Of a stretch of 13,382 bases of DNA, positions 6,094 through 12,790 are shown in pieces; the first letter of the stretch is position 1; each line of letters starts with the position of its first letter. This DNA is from Patescibacteria group bacterium (GTDB lineage: Bacteria; Patescibacteriota; Microgenomatia; UM-FILTER-40-11): contig JAMCYY010000043.1 in NCBI GenBank assembly GCA_023473205.1, forward strand, positions 1 to 13,382. The letters are read 5' to 3'. The notes below the pieces were generated by a model. That model had not been told where the DNA came from. It was given only the letters and a program-made list of their open reading frames with translations, and searched no databases. Both the position numbers and the translations under genes were made by a program.

Positions 6094-7962
6094 ATGTGCG
6101 GAATTTGCGGAATTTACAATTTTGGTAATTTAAAAGTAAAAAAGAAAGATTTGTTGGCCATGAGTGAGACTCTTCAACATCGTGGCCCGGATGAGCAAGG
6201 AATATTTATTAAAAATAATATTGGGCTGGCAAATAACCGCCTTTCTATAATTGATCTTAAAAATGGCCAGCAGCCGATTACAAACGAAGATGGGACGGTT
6301 TGGATTGTCTTTAATGGGGAAATTTACAACTACTTGGAAATTAAAGAAAAACTACTGAAAAAGGGCCATTTTTTTAAAACCCAAAGCGATACGGAAGTAA
6401 TTATTCATGCCTATGAAGAATATGGGGAAAAGTGTGTTAAATTGCTTAATGGTATGTTTGCTTTTGCAATTTGGGACAGTCTCAATCAAAGGTTGTTTTT
6501 GGCCAGGGACAGGTTAGGAGAGAAACCTCTTTTTTATGCTAATACGGCAACAAGTTTTCTTTTTGCTTCGGAAATAAAAGCAATTTTGACCAATAGAGAA
6601 GTAAAAAGAGAAGTTAATTTGGAAGCCTTAAATATTTACCTTTCTTTAGGTTACTTTTTGGCACCTTTTTCTGTTATTCAGGGAATTTTTAAATTACCTT
6701 CAGCGTCTATCTTAATTATTGAAAAAGGCAGGTTAAAAATTAAAGACTATTGGAATTTTGACCCGACAGTTAAGGAAAAACATAAAGAGGCAGATTGGAT
6801 TGAAAAATTTAAAAACCTTTTTGATGACTCTATAAAAAAAAGATTAATCGCGGATGTGCCGGTTGGGGCTTTTTTATCAGGGGGTATTGATTCTACTTCA
6901 GTGGTGGCGGGTATGGTTAAACAAAAAGTAAAACCAAAAACTTTTAGCATTGGTTTTGCCGAAAAAAGTTATAGTGAACTTCCATATGCCCGGCAGGCAG
7001 CTAATTTTTTAAAAACTGACCATCAAGATCTTATTGTCAAACCAAATATCCAAAAGGTACTAGACCAAATAATTTGGACCAATGATGAACCTTTTGGCGA
7101 TAATTCAGCTATTCCAATGTGGTTTTTAAGCCAGATGGCCAGAAAACAAGTGAAAGTTGCCTTGTCCGGGGATGGCAGCGACGAGTCACTGGCGGGCTAT
7201 GAGACCTTTACTGCTGATAAGATTTTTAATTTTTACCGGCAGCTTCCTTGTCAAAATTTAATTACCTCTTTGGTCAATCAAATTCCGACTTCTTTTGAAA
7301 AGGTTAGCTTTGATTATAAACTTAAACAATTTGTTAAAGCTTCTAAATTTTCTTGCGAAAGAGCCCATTTTTCCTGGAGGGAATACTTTTCCGAAGAAGA
7401 AAAAAAAGAATTGTTTTTACCTGATATTTATAAACAGATTGCAGTCCATGATACTTTTAAGTATTTTGAGCCATATTTTTCCCGTTATCAAGAGGGTGAG
7501 TTTCTTGACCGGGCAAGTTATGTCGATATTAAAACTTGGTTAGTAGATGATATTTTAGTTAAAGTTGACCGGACAAGTATGGGTAATTCCTTAGAAGTAA
7601 GGACTCCGTTTCTTGATTACCGGTTAGTGGAACTTTTGGCTAAAGTTCCCGCAGACCTTAAATTGAATGGTTTTAAAAACAAATATCTCCTTAAACAGGC
7701 GATGACGGGGATAATTCCACCAAAGATTATTAACCGCCGTAAGGAAGGCTTTAACGCCCCTGTTCCATATTGGCTTAGAGATGAGCTGAAGGGATTTTTA
7801 GAAAAATACCTTTCTTTTGAAAATTTACAAAAACTGGCAATTTTTAATCCAATGTTTGTTGAAAAATTAATAAATGAATATTGGCAAGGGAAAAAAGACC
7901 ATAGCTTAAAACTTTGGCTTTTATTAAATTTCGTCTTATGGCATAAGTTATATCTTGAATGA
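6094..7962 (+). CDS. asnB: AsnB-type glutamine-hydrolysing asparagine synthetase
   Basis: 622 residues, full length for the family. The N-terminal glutaminase domain begins MCGICGI, leaving Cys2 as nucleophile after Met removal. Glutamine-binding elements are in place: HRGPDE at 29-34, R49, NGEIYNY at 74-80 and SDTE at 98-101. The C-terminal ATP-pyrophosphatase domain has the P-loop SGGIDS at 262-267, then SIGF, SGDGSDESLAGY, and VKVDRTSMGNSLEVRTPFLD, all typical of AsnB. The textbook reaction is aspartate + glutamine + ATP to asparagine + glutamate + AMP + PPi in the cytoplasm. Because the gene sits inside a glycosyltransferase run and a second copy begins at 12791, the acceptor may instead be a sugar acid or another carboxylate, as proposed for AsnB-like proteins in some O-antigen clusters; that is inference. 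It starts five bases after the GT-C stop and shares ATGA with the next gene. Confidence 0.93.
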   Translation: MCGICGIYNFGNLKVKKKDLLAMSETLQHRGPDEQGIFIKNNIGLANNRLSIIDLKNGQQPITNEDGTVWIVFNGEIYNYLEIKEKLLKKGHFFKTQSDTEVIIHAYEEYGEKCVKLLNGMFAFAIWDSLNQRLFLARDRLGEKPLFYANTATSFLFASEIKAILTNREVKREVNLEALNIYLSLGYFLAPFSVIQGIFKLPSASILIIEKGRLKIKDYWNFDPTVKEKHKEADWIEKFKNLFDDSIKKRLIADVPVGAFLSGGIDSTSVVAGMVKQKVKPKTFSIGFAEKSYSELPYARQAANFLKTDHQDLIVKPNIQKVLDQIIWTNDEPFGDNSAIPMWFLSQMARKQVKVALSGDGSDESLAGYETFTADKIFNFYRQLPCQNLITSLVNQIPTSFEKVSFDYKLKQFVKASKFSCERAHFSWREYFSEEEKKELFLPDIYKQIAVHDTFKYFEPYFSRYQEGEFLDRASYVDIKTWLVDDILVKVDRTSMGNSLEVRTPFLDYRLVELLAKVPADLKLNGFKNKYLLKQAMTGIIPPKIINRRKEGFNAPVPYWLRDELKGFLEKYLSFENLQKLAIFNPMFVEKLINEYWQGKKDHSLKLWLLLNFVLWHKLYLE

Positions 7963-9386
7963 AAATTCTTTTTTTACAACCATTAGTGGCGAAAGAAAAG
8001 TTATGGGGTAAATATGCAAAAGAAGGAGGATTTATTCCGCCTTTGGGAATTTTAAGTATCATGGACTGCAATGAAAAGCAAGGGCATGAAGTAAAAATTA
8101 TCGATGCGTTAGCCCAAGGACTTTCCCAAAATGAGATTCGGAAAATTTTACAAAAAGAAAAATTTAATTTAATCGGCCTTCCTGCTTTTACTAATACAAT
8201 TTTAAATACTTATGAAACAGTTCTTTTTTGTAAAAAAATATTACCGAAGGCAAAAATAGTTGTTGGTGGCGTTCATGCCAGTGTCCTTCCCCAACAAACA
8301 ATGAAAGAGTGCCCTTTAATTGATTTTTTAGTTATGGGCGAGGGTGAAGAAACCACCGCGGAACTGCTAAACTATTTAGAAACCGGTAAACCGAGTTTAA
8401 AAGAAATTTCTGGTTTGGTTTACAAAACATCAACCGGAAAGATTGTTCTTAATGAAAAAAGAGACCTTATTAAGAATCTCGATACTTTACCGTTTCCGGC
8501 CTATCACCTTTTAGACATGGAAAAGTATATTCCTCATCCGACCCAATATAAAATTTTACCCAGTTTTCCGGTAATTGCCCAAAGAGGCTGTCCTTATACC
8601 TGCGCTTTTTGCAGTGCCGGACTGGTCCAGGGAAGGAAATTGCGTTTTAAGTCTGTTGCTTATCTTCTTAATGAAATTGAATTTCTGATTAAGCAATACG
8701 GGGCCAAAGGGATTCATTTCCAAGATAGCACTTTTACGGTTAACCGGGAATATGTTGTTGATTTGTGTCAGGAAATAAGCAAAAGAGGACTAAAGTTTAA
8801 GTGGGATATCAATACCCGGGTTGATTGCCTGGATGAAGGACTTTTGCCTTCAATGAAAAAAGCTGGACTTTGGATGATTAATTTTGGCTTAGAATCAGGT
8901 AACCAGTCTTCGCTGGACCTTTTAAACAAAAAAATTACTCTATCCCAAATTAAAAAAACAATTGAGGCGACCCGCAAAAATAAAATTACGACTTTTTCTA
9001 CCTGGATTTTGGGTCTTCCGGGAGAAGATGAAAAAAAAGTCAGGACAACGATCAAGTTTGCTAAAGAGATTGGGACAGAGCTGGTACTTTTCTTTTTACC
9101 TGTTCCTTATCCAGGGACAGAATTGGTTACTTTGTGTCAAAAATTTGGCGGCTTTAATGAAAAGGCTTCTTGGAGTGATTATGATTCAACAACTTTTGCT
9201 AATCCTGTTTATATTAATCCTTTATTAGGCAAAGAAAAAATGAAAAAATTGCTTAAAGAAGCTTATTTGTCTTATTATTTTTCACCAAAAATTATTTTAA
9301 GAAACTTAATGACAATTGAAAATTTTACTGATTTAAAGCGTTACTTCCGGGGAGCCAGGGCAATTTTTTATGGTTGGATTATCTAA
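7959..9386 (+). CDS. B12-binding-domain radical SAM protein
   Basis: 475 residues. Residues 1 to about 140 form a Rossmann-like cobalamin-binding domain of the BchE/HpnP type: MKILFLQP, GGFIPPLGILSI, VVGGVHASVLP at 101-111, and FLVMGEGEE. The DxHxxG motif of methionine synthase is absent, as is usual for this subgroup. The radical SAM core carries the iron-sulfur ligands C211, C215 and C218 in RGCPYTCAFC, followed by FGLESG and WILGLPGE. The C-terminal 100 or so residues are less typical. Family members cleave S-adenosylmethionine to perform radical methylations, ring formations or other modifications of lipids, antibiotics, tetrapyrroles and peptides; the substrate here cannot be named. The start overlaps the AsnB stop as ATGA with no visible Shine-Dalgarno, and a second radical SAM gene follows after three bases, implying a shared pathway. 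There is no TRAM or UPF0004 domain, so it is not a MiaB-type tRNA enzyme. Confidence 0.9.
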   Translation: MKILFLQPLVAKEKLWGKYAKEGGFIPPLGILSIMDCNEKQGHEVKIIDALAQGLSQNEIRKILQKEKFNLIGLPAFTNTILNTYETVLFCKKILPKAKIVVGGVHASVLPQQTMKECPLIDFLVMGEGEETTAELLNYLETGKPSLKEISGLVYKTSTGKIVLNEKRDLIKNLDTLPFPAYHLLDMEKYIPHPTQYKILPSFPVIAQRGCPYTCAFCSAGLVQGRKLRFKSVAYLLNEIEFLIKQYGAKGIHFQDSTFTVNREYVVDLCQEISKRGLKFKWDINTRVDCLDEGLLPSMKKAGLWMINFGLESGNQSSLDLLNKKITLSQIKKTIEATRKNKITTFSTWILGLPGEDEKKVRTTIKFAKEIGTELVLFFLPVPYPGTELVTLCQKFGGFNEKASWSDYDSTTFANPVYINPLLGKEKMKKLLKEAYLSYYFSPKIILRNLMTIENFTDLKRYFRGARAIFYGWII

Positions 9387-9389
9387 AAA

Positions 9390-10445
9390 ATGAATTATTC
9401 CAATTTTTACCAAAAACTACTTTCATTTCATTCATTTATTCCGTATCTTTTGGGAAAAGGCAAAGCTTGGCCGCCGCTTCGAGTCCAACTGGAGTTAACT
9501 TACCGCTGTAATTTACATTGTGCGATGTGCTATCAAAATAAAAAAAGTTGCCGGGCGGAAATGGCGTCAACCTTTTGGCTTTCTTTTATTAGGCAATTAC
9601 CTAAATTTTCTCTTTTGACTTTGATTGGCGGAGAGCCTCTTTTGTATCCTCAATTTAAAGAAATTGCCGTGGAAGCTTGCCGTCATCCCTGTAATTTAGT
9701 CACTAATGGCGTTTTGCTTACTGAGGAAATGAATCAGTTTTTAATTGACTGCCATCTTCTTCTAATAGGAGTGTCTTTAGATGGCACCCAAAAAGTTCAC
9801 GATGAAATGAGAGGGGTAAAAGGAACTTATGAAAAAGTGATTAAAAACCTTTTTACTTTGCAGCAAAAAAAGAAAGAGCAGGGCAAGAAGTTTCCTTTAT
9901 TGGATATTAAAACCGTAGTGACCGCGGAAAATTTGGATAATTTGCCGGATTTAGCGGAAGTCGTCAGCGAATTAAAAGCAGACTTTTTTACTCTTTCCTT
10001 GCCAAAAGTTTCCCAAGACCAATTTAATCCTTGTTTAAAAGAAAATTTTTTTGAATTATCTTGTTTTGATTTTTCTATTTTTAAAAAAATCGGTTTTGAA
10101 AAGTTTAAAAAGAATGTAGATAGAATTATGAAAATGAAAACAAATTCTGGTACTAAAATTAGATTTTACCCGGAAATAAGTAAAATCAGGAATTTTAATA
10201 AGAATTATTATTCCCCGGCTTTATTTAAACAATTTTTTCGTCCTTGTCAGCAGCCCTGGTCAGGAATTCAAGTGAGTGCTGGCGGTTTTGTTTACCCTTG
10301 CTTATCTTTAAAAGTTGGTGACCTTAAGAAAAAGAGTTTTAACCAAATATGGAATGGAAAGGAAATGGTTGATTTTAGAAAAAGGCTTAAAAGAGAAAGC
10401 CTTTTTTCTCCTTGTATGGGCTGCTGTTATCTTAAACAAAGATAG
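9390..10445 (+). CDS. radical SAM protein with SPASM-like C-terminal cysteine cluster
   Basis: 351 residues. Cluster-binding C40, C44 and C47 lie in LTYRCNLHCAMCYQ. Further core elements are TLIGGEPLLYP (SAM contact), LVTNGVLL and GVSLDGTQKVHDEMRG. The C-terminus has C286 (CQQPW), C304 (VYPCL), GDL, IWNG and then C342, C345 and C346 (CMGCC), the layout of a short SPASM/twitch domain binding an auxiliary cluster. Such enzymes mature peptides or proteins or modify small molecules; several cysteines here suggest one auxiliary cluster rather than the two of a full SPASM, though this needs a structure model. It starts three bases after the B12 radical SAM gene, is the last gene of the operon, and ends with TAG. 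No precursor peptide or peptide-recognition domain is encoded beside it. A terminator-like hairpin lies inside its last 70 bases. Confidence 0.88.
   Translation: MNYSNFYQKLLSFHSFIPYLLGKGKAWPPLRVQLELTYRCNLHCAMCYQNKKSCRAEMASTFWLSFIRQLPKFSLLTLIGGEPLLYPQFKEIAVEACRHPCNLVTNGVLLTEEMNQFLIDCHLLLIGVSLDGTQKVHDEMRGVKGTYEKVIKNLFTLQQKKKEQGKKFPLLDIKTVVTAENLDNLPDLAEVVSELKADFFTLSLPKVSQDQFNPCLKENFFELSCFDFSIFKKIGFEKFKKNVDRIMKMKTNSGTKIRFYPEISKIRNFNKNYYSPALFKQFFRPCQQPWSGIQVSAGGFVYPCLSLKVGDLKKKSFNQIWNGKEMVDFRKRLKRESLFSPCMGCCYLKQR
10379..10407 (+). terminator. terminator-like hairpin inside the 3' end of the SPASM-type radical SAM gene
   Basis: AAAAAGGCTT at 10379-10388 pairs perfectly with AAGCCTTTTT at 10397-10406 around an 8-base purine loop, and one more T follows. 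It resembles a two-way intrinsic terminator but has only three G-C pairs. It lies about 40 bases before the stop codon and upstream of the codons for the final CMGCC cysteines, so it could reduce full-length message or serve as an imperfect end of the operon. Strength is uncertain. Confidence 0.4.
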
Positions 10446-10448
10446 CGA

Positions 10449-10476
10449 TTGAGTTTTGAAAGATTATTGCTATACT
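10449..10476 (+). promoter_or_regulatory. sigma-70-type promoter with extended -10, nearly leaderless
   Basis: TTGAGT (10449-10454, four of six matches to the -35 consensus) is separated by 16 bases from TATACT (10471-10476, five of six matches to the -10 consensus). A TG one base before the -10 makes it an extended -10. A start site about seven bases downstream would fall near 10483, leaving only about seven leader bases before the ATG at 10490 and no room for a Shine-Dalgarno. It occupies the only sizeable gap between the two plus-strand gene runs, supporting a second transcription unit from 10490. Confidence 0.65.
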
Positions 10477-10489
10477 AAACCTATAAAAA

Positions 10490-11359
10490 ATGGAAGTTTC
10501 AATTGTTATTCCCGCTTTTAACGAAGAAAAAGGAATTGGCTTGGTTTTGGATAACCTTAAAGAAACATTAAAAGGGACAAAAATCAGGTATGAGATCATT
10601 GTCGTTGACGATGGCTCAAGTGATAAGAGCGCAAAAATTGCCAGACAAAAAAAAGCTAAAGTAATTATCCATCCAAAAAATTCCGGCTATGGCGCTGCCC
10701 TGCAAACCGGAATGAAAGTAGCGAAATATCGTTATGTTGCGATCACTGATGCAGATGGCTCCTATCCGGTAGAAAAAATTCCCGAAATGCTTAAGCTGAT
10801 GGACAAGGGTTTTGATTTAATCATTGGGGCGCGGACAGGTAAGTTCTATCGTTACCTTTGGCTTAAACAACCGGTCCGTTATATTTTTAAGTTAATTGCC
10901 GAATTTGTAACAGGAGTGGCTATCCCTGATCCCAATTCAGGATTAAGAGTTTACCGCAAGAGTGCAATTTTACCATTTTTAAATTACCGTACCTGCCGTG
11001 GTTTTTCTTTTTCAACCTCCACAACAATAATTTTTCTTTTAGAAGGGAAGCTTGTTGAGTTTGTTCCTATTCTATATCTTCCGCGGAAGGGAAAATCAAA
11101 AGTTAAATTTATCCGTGATGCCTTGCGTGCCGGACAGATTTTGGCCGAAACAATTGTTTACTATAATCCTTTTAAACTTTTTTTCTTGATTACTTTGATT
11201 TTTTTAGCAGTTATGTTAATCTTTTTAATAGGATATTTTTTTACAAAATCATCCTTAGTCTTATTGTTTATTGCCCTGTTTTTCTTTTCTGCAATTTTAT
11301 CTTTTTATTTGGGATTAACCCTCAGTCTTTTTAAAAAAGGCAATGTTCATGAAAATTAA
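10490..11359 (+). CDS. polyprenyl-phosphate GT2 glycosyltransferase (DPM1-like) with two C-terminal membrane helices
   Basis: 289 residues. A complete GT-A domain starts MEVSIVIPAFNEEKGI. The nucleotide-binding aspartates are in VVDDGSSD (D40-D41), the metal-binding DAD is at 87-89 within DADGSYP, and PDPNSGLRVYRK at about 146-157 is the conserved acceptor-side element. Two hydrophobic helices at about 229-250 and 256-278 anchor it in the membrane, an arrangement shared with bacterial polyprenol-phosphate mannose/glucose synthases such as the ArnC/GtrB group. It should load a hexose from UDP- or GDP-sugar onto polyprenyl phosphate at the cytoplasmic face, making a donor for GT-C enzymes such as the one encoded next, with which it overlaps. 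Unlike the partial gene at the start of the window it keeps the canonical DxD. It heads a new transcription unit with its own promoter and a very short leader. Confidence 0.9.
   Translation: MEVSIVIPAFNEEKGIGLVLDNLKETLKGTKIRYEIIVVDDGSSDKSAKIARQKKAKVIIHPKNSGYGAALQTGMKVAKYRYVAITDADGSYPVEKIPEMLKLMDKGFDLIIGARTGKFYRYLWLKQPVRYIFKLIAEFVTGVAIPDPNSGLRVYRKSAILPFLNYRTCRGFSFSTSTTIIFLLEGKLVEFVPILYLPRKGKSKVKFIRDALRAGQILAETIVYYNPFKLFFLITLIFLAVMLIFLIGYFFTKSSLVLLFIALFFFSAILSFYLGLTLSLFKKGNVHEN
11337..11340 (+). promoter_or_regulatory. Shine-Dalgarno-like AAGG deciding the start of the next GT-C gene
   Basis: AAGG sits eight bases before the ATG at 11349 but only two before the ATG at 11343. Standard spacing therefore favours 11349 as the start of the downstream glycosyltransferase. 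It lies within the last codons of the upstream gene. Confidence 0.5.
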
Positions 11360-12773
11360 AAATTTTTTAAGTTTTTTTTCAGAAGAAAAAATGATGATTA
11401 TTATCATTATTTTTTCTATTTTGGCCAGACTTCTTTATTTAAATGTCCCTTTTATTATTAATATCGCTGATGCTTCTGGTTATGTCGAGATGGCCGATGC
11501 CGTCTGGAATGGCTTGCCAAAAGTTTTTTTTGATGACTATATTTACCGGACGCCGGTTTATCCGTTGTTTATTTTCCTGACTAAAGTTTTCTTCGGCAAA
11601 ACCAGCTTTGCCTGGGGGCTTTCATTAGTGCAGCATTTATTGGGAGTAATCATGGCAGTTTTAATTTTTAAAATTGGCCAAAAAGTTTTTAATAAATGGG
11701 TTGGCTTTTTCGCGGGAATTGTCACTGGCTTTAATGCTTTCCAAGTTTATTATGAGCATAATGCAATGAGCGATTTTTTCTTTACTTTCTTAACTGTTTT
11801 TGCCTTTTATATTTTTTTAAAAGCGCTTTTGGAAAACAAAAAAAAGTTTTTTTTGTTTTTTGGAATTTTATATGGCCTTAATTTATTAACCAGACCGCTT
11901 TTGCAGGCATTTTTTCTTGTTTTTCCTTTCATAATTTATTTATTTAATCAAAATGTTAAAACTACTTTAAAAAGTTGCTCTTATATTTTAATTCCTGCTT
12001 TAATTTTAATTACTCCCTGGTTTTTGCAAAACATCATCCGTCATCATTATTTTGGTTTTGTTCCCTTTACTGGAGTGCAGTTGATGGTCAGGACACAAAA
12101 TTATATGGAGATGCAAAGCAGGGTTCGAATTGAAGAAAAAAAAGTTTACCGCCGGGCAATGAAAGAAGTTAATGGCTGCACTGATGAGGTAATTGATCAA
12201 GGTGAGTGCGGCCAAGCAGCCGTAGGCGGTTGGGCGCGGCTGCAAAAATATCTGGGATATAACGCAATTGAAGCAAATAAGGCTTTGGAAGAAATTGCTT
12301 TTGAAGCAATTATGAAGAACAAAGGACGTTATTTAAAAGAAACAGTTAATCAAACCGGCTATTTTCTTAGTCAAAATTCAAGGGAATATTTAGCAGGTGA
12401 TCCTGATATTGATCTTAAATTCAGGGAAGACTACTACAAAAAATTAATTGCTGGCAATGGATGGGCGATCTTTCAACAAAAGATGATTTGGCAATTAACT
12501 CCAAAAATATTATATTTTTCTTTTGGGGGAGGGTTGGGGATAATTTTGGCCTTATTGAAGAAAAATAAAAAGGCAGTTGTCTTTATTTTACTGGTAGTTT
12601 ATATGGTTGTTTTAACCATGGCGATAGAAGAATGGACTGTCCTTCGTTACCGTCTTCCCCTTGAGCCCTTCCTTTTTCTTTTTACTGGAGTAGCCATTTA
12701 TAGTTTAATTCAATTTATAAAGCGGATTGATAAAAAATTTGAAGAAGGAGTGGTCATCGAAAGGGTTAAATAA
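11349..12773 (+). CDS. GT-C family membrane glycosyltransferase (RgtA/B/C/D-like PMT_2 type)
   Basis: 474 residues from the ATG at 11349; the ATG at 11343 would add Met-Phe but is badly spaced from AAGG. Start and upstream stop overlap by 11 bases. After a first helix the outer loop reads NIADASGYVEMADAVWNG, with the likely catalytic Asp at residue 41, then YRTPVYPLFI, a typical GT-C (RgtA/B/C/D-like) element. Nine or ten membrane helices are predicted, with VLRYRLPLEPFLFLF near the end as in relatives. A roughly 120-residue polar loop (about 225-350) should lie outside; it holds a C-x9-C pair (CTDEVIDQGEC) that could form a disulfide, and its coding DNA is locally GC-rich. Likely function: transfer of a sugar from a polyprenyl-phosphate donor, plausibly made by the gene upstream. 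Acceptor unknown. A purine-rich 17-base gap separates it from the second AsnB gene. Confidence 0.87.
   Translation: MKIKNFLSFFSEEKMMIIIIIFSILARLLYLNVPFIINIADASGYVEMADAVWNGLPKVFFDDYIYRTPVYPLFIFLTKVFFGKTSFAWGLSLVQHLLGVIMAVLIFKIGQKVFNKWVGFFAGIVTGFNAFQVYYEHNAMSDFFFTFLTVFAFYIFLKALLENKKKFFLFFGILYGLNLLTRPLLQAFFLVFPFIIYLFNQNVKTTLKSCSYILIPALILITPWFLQNIIRHHYFGFVPFTGVQLMVRTQNYMEMQSRVRIEEKKVYRRAMKEVNGCTDEVIDQGECGQAAVGGWARLQKYLGYNAIEANKALEEIAFEAIMKNKGRYLKETVNQTGYFLSQNSREYLAGDPDIDLKFREDYYKKLIAGNGWAIFQQKMIWQLTPKILYFSFGGGLGIILALLKKNKKAVVFILLVVYMVVLTMAIEEWTVLRYRLPLEPFLFLFTGVAIYSLIQFIKRIDKKFEEGVVIERVK
12216..12243. repeat. GC-rich 7-base inverted repeat in the loop-coding part of the GT-C gene
   Basis: GCAGCCG at 12216-12222 is matched by CGGCTGC at 12237-12243 across 14 bases. 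It lies in a short GC-rich island (about 12200-12243) encoding the Gly/Ala-rich stretch after the C-x9-C pair, within otherwise AT-rich DNA. No function is evident; it may only reflect glycine and alanine codons. Confidence 0.4.
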
Positions 12774-12779
12774 AAGGAG
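12774..12779 (+). promoter_or_regulatory. Shine-Dalgarno AAGGAG before the second AsnB gene
   Basis: AAGGAG immediately follows the TAA of the GT-C gene and lies 11 bases before the ATG at 12791, slightly longer than ideal. It is the strongest Shine-Dalgarno match at any start in this window, where most starts rely on overlap or have none. Confidence 0.65.
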
Positions 12780-12790
12780 AAAAGAGAGAT

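Noticed and set aside
7959..9386. MiaB/RimO-type methylthiotransferase
   Set aside because: The N-terminal domain is cobalamin-binding in type, and there is no UPF0004 cysteine set or C-terminal TRAM domain.
6094..10445. AsnB plus radical SAM genes as a lasso-peptide or other RiPP cluster (lasso cyclases are AsnB-like)
   Set aside because: No precursor peptide, leader-binding (RRE) domain or leader protease is encoded; gaps between genes are 3-5 bases or overlaps. The AsnB has canonical full-length synthetase motifs.
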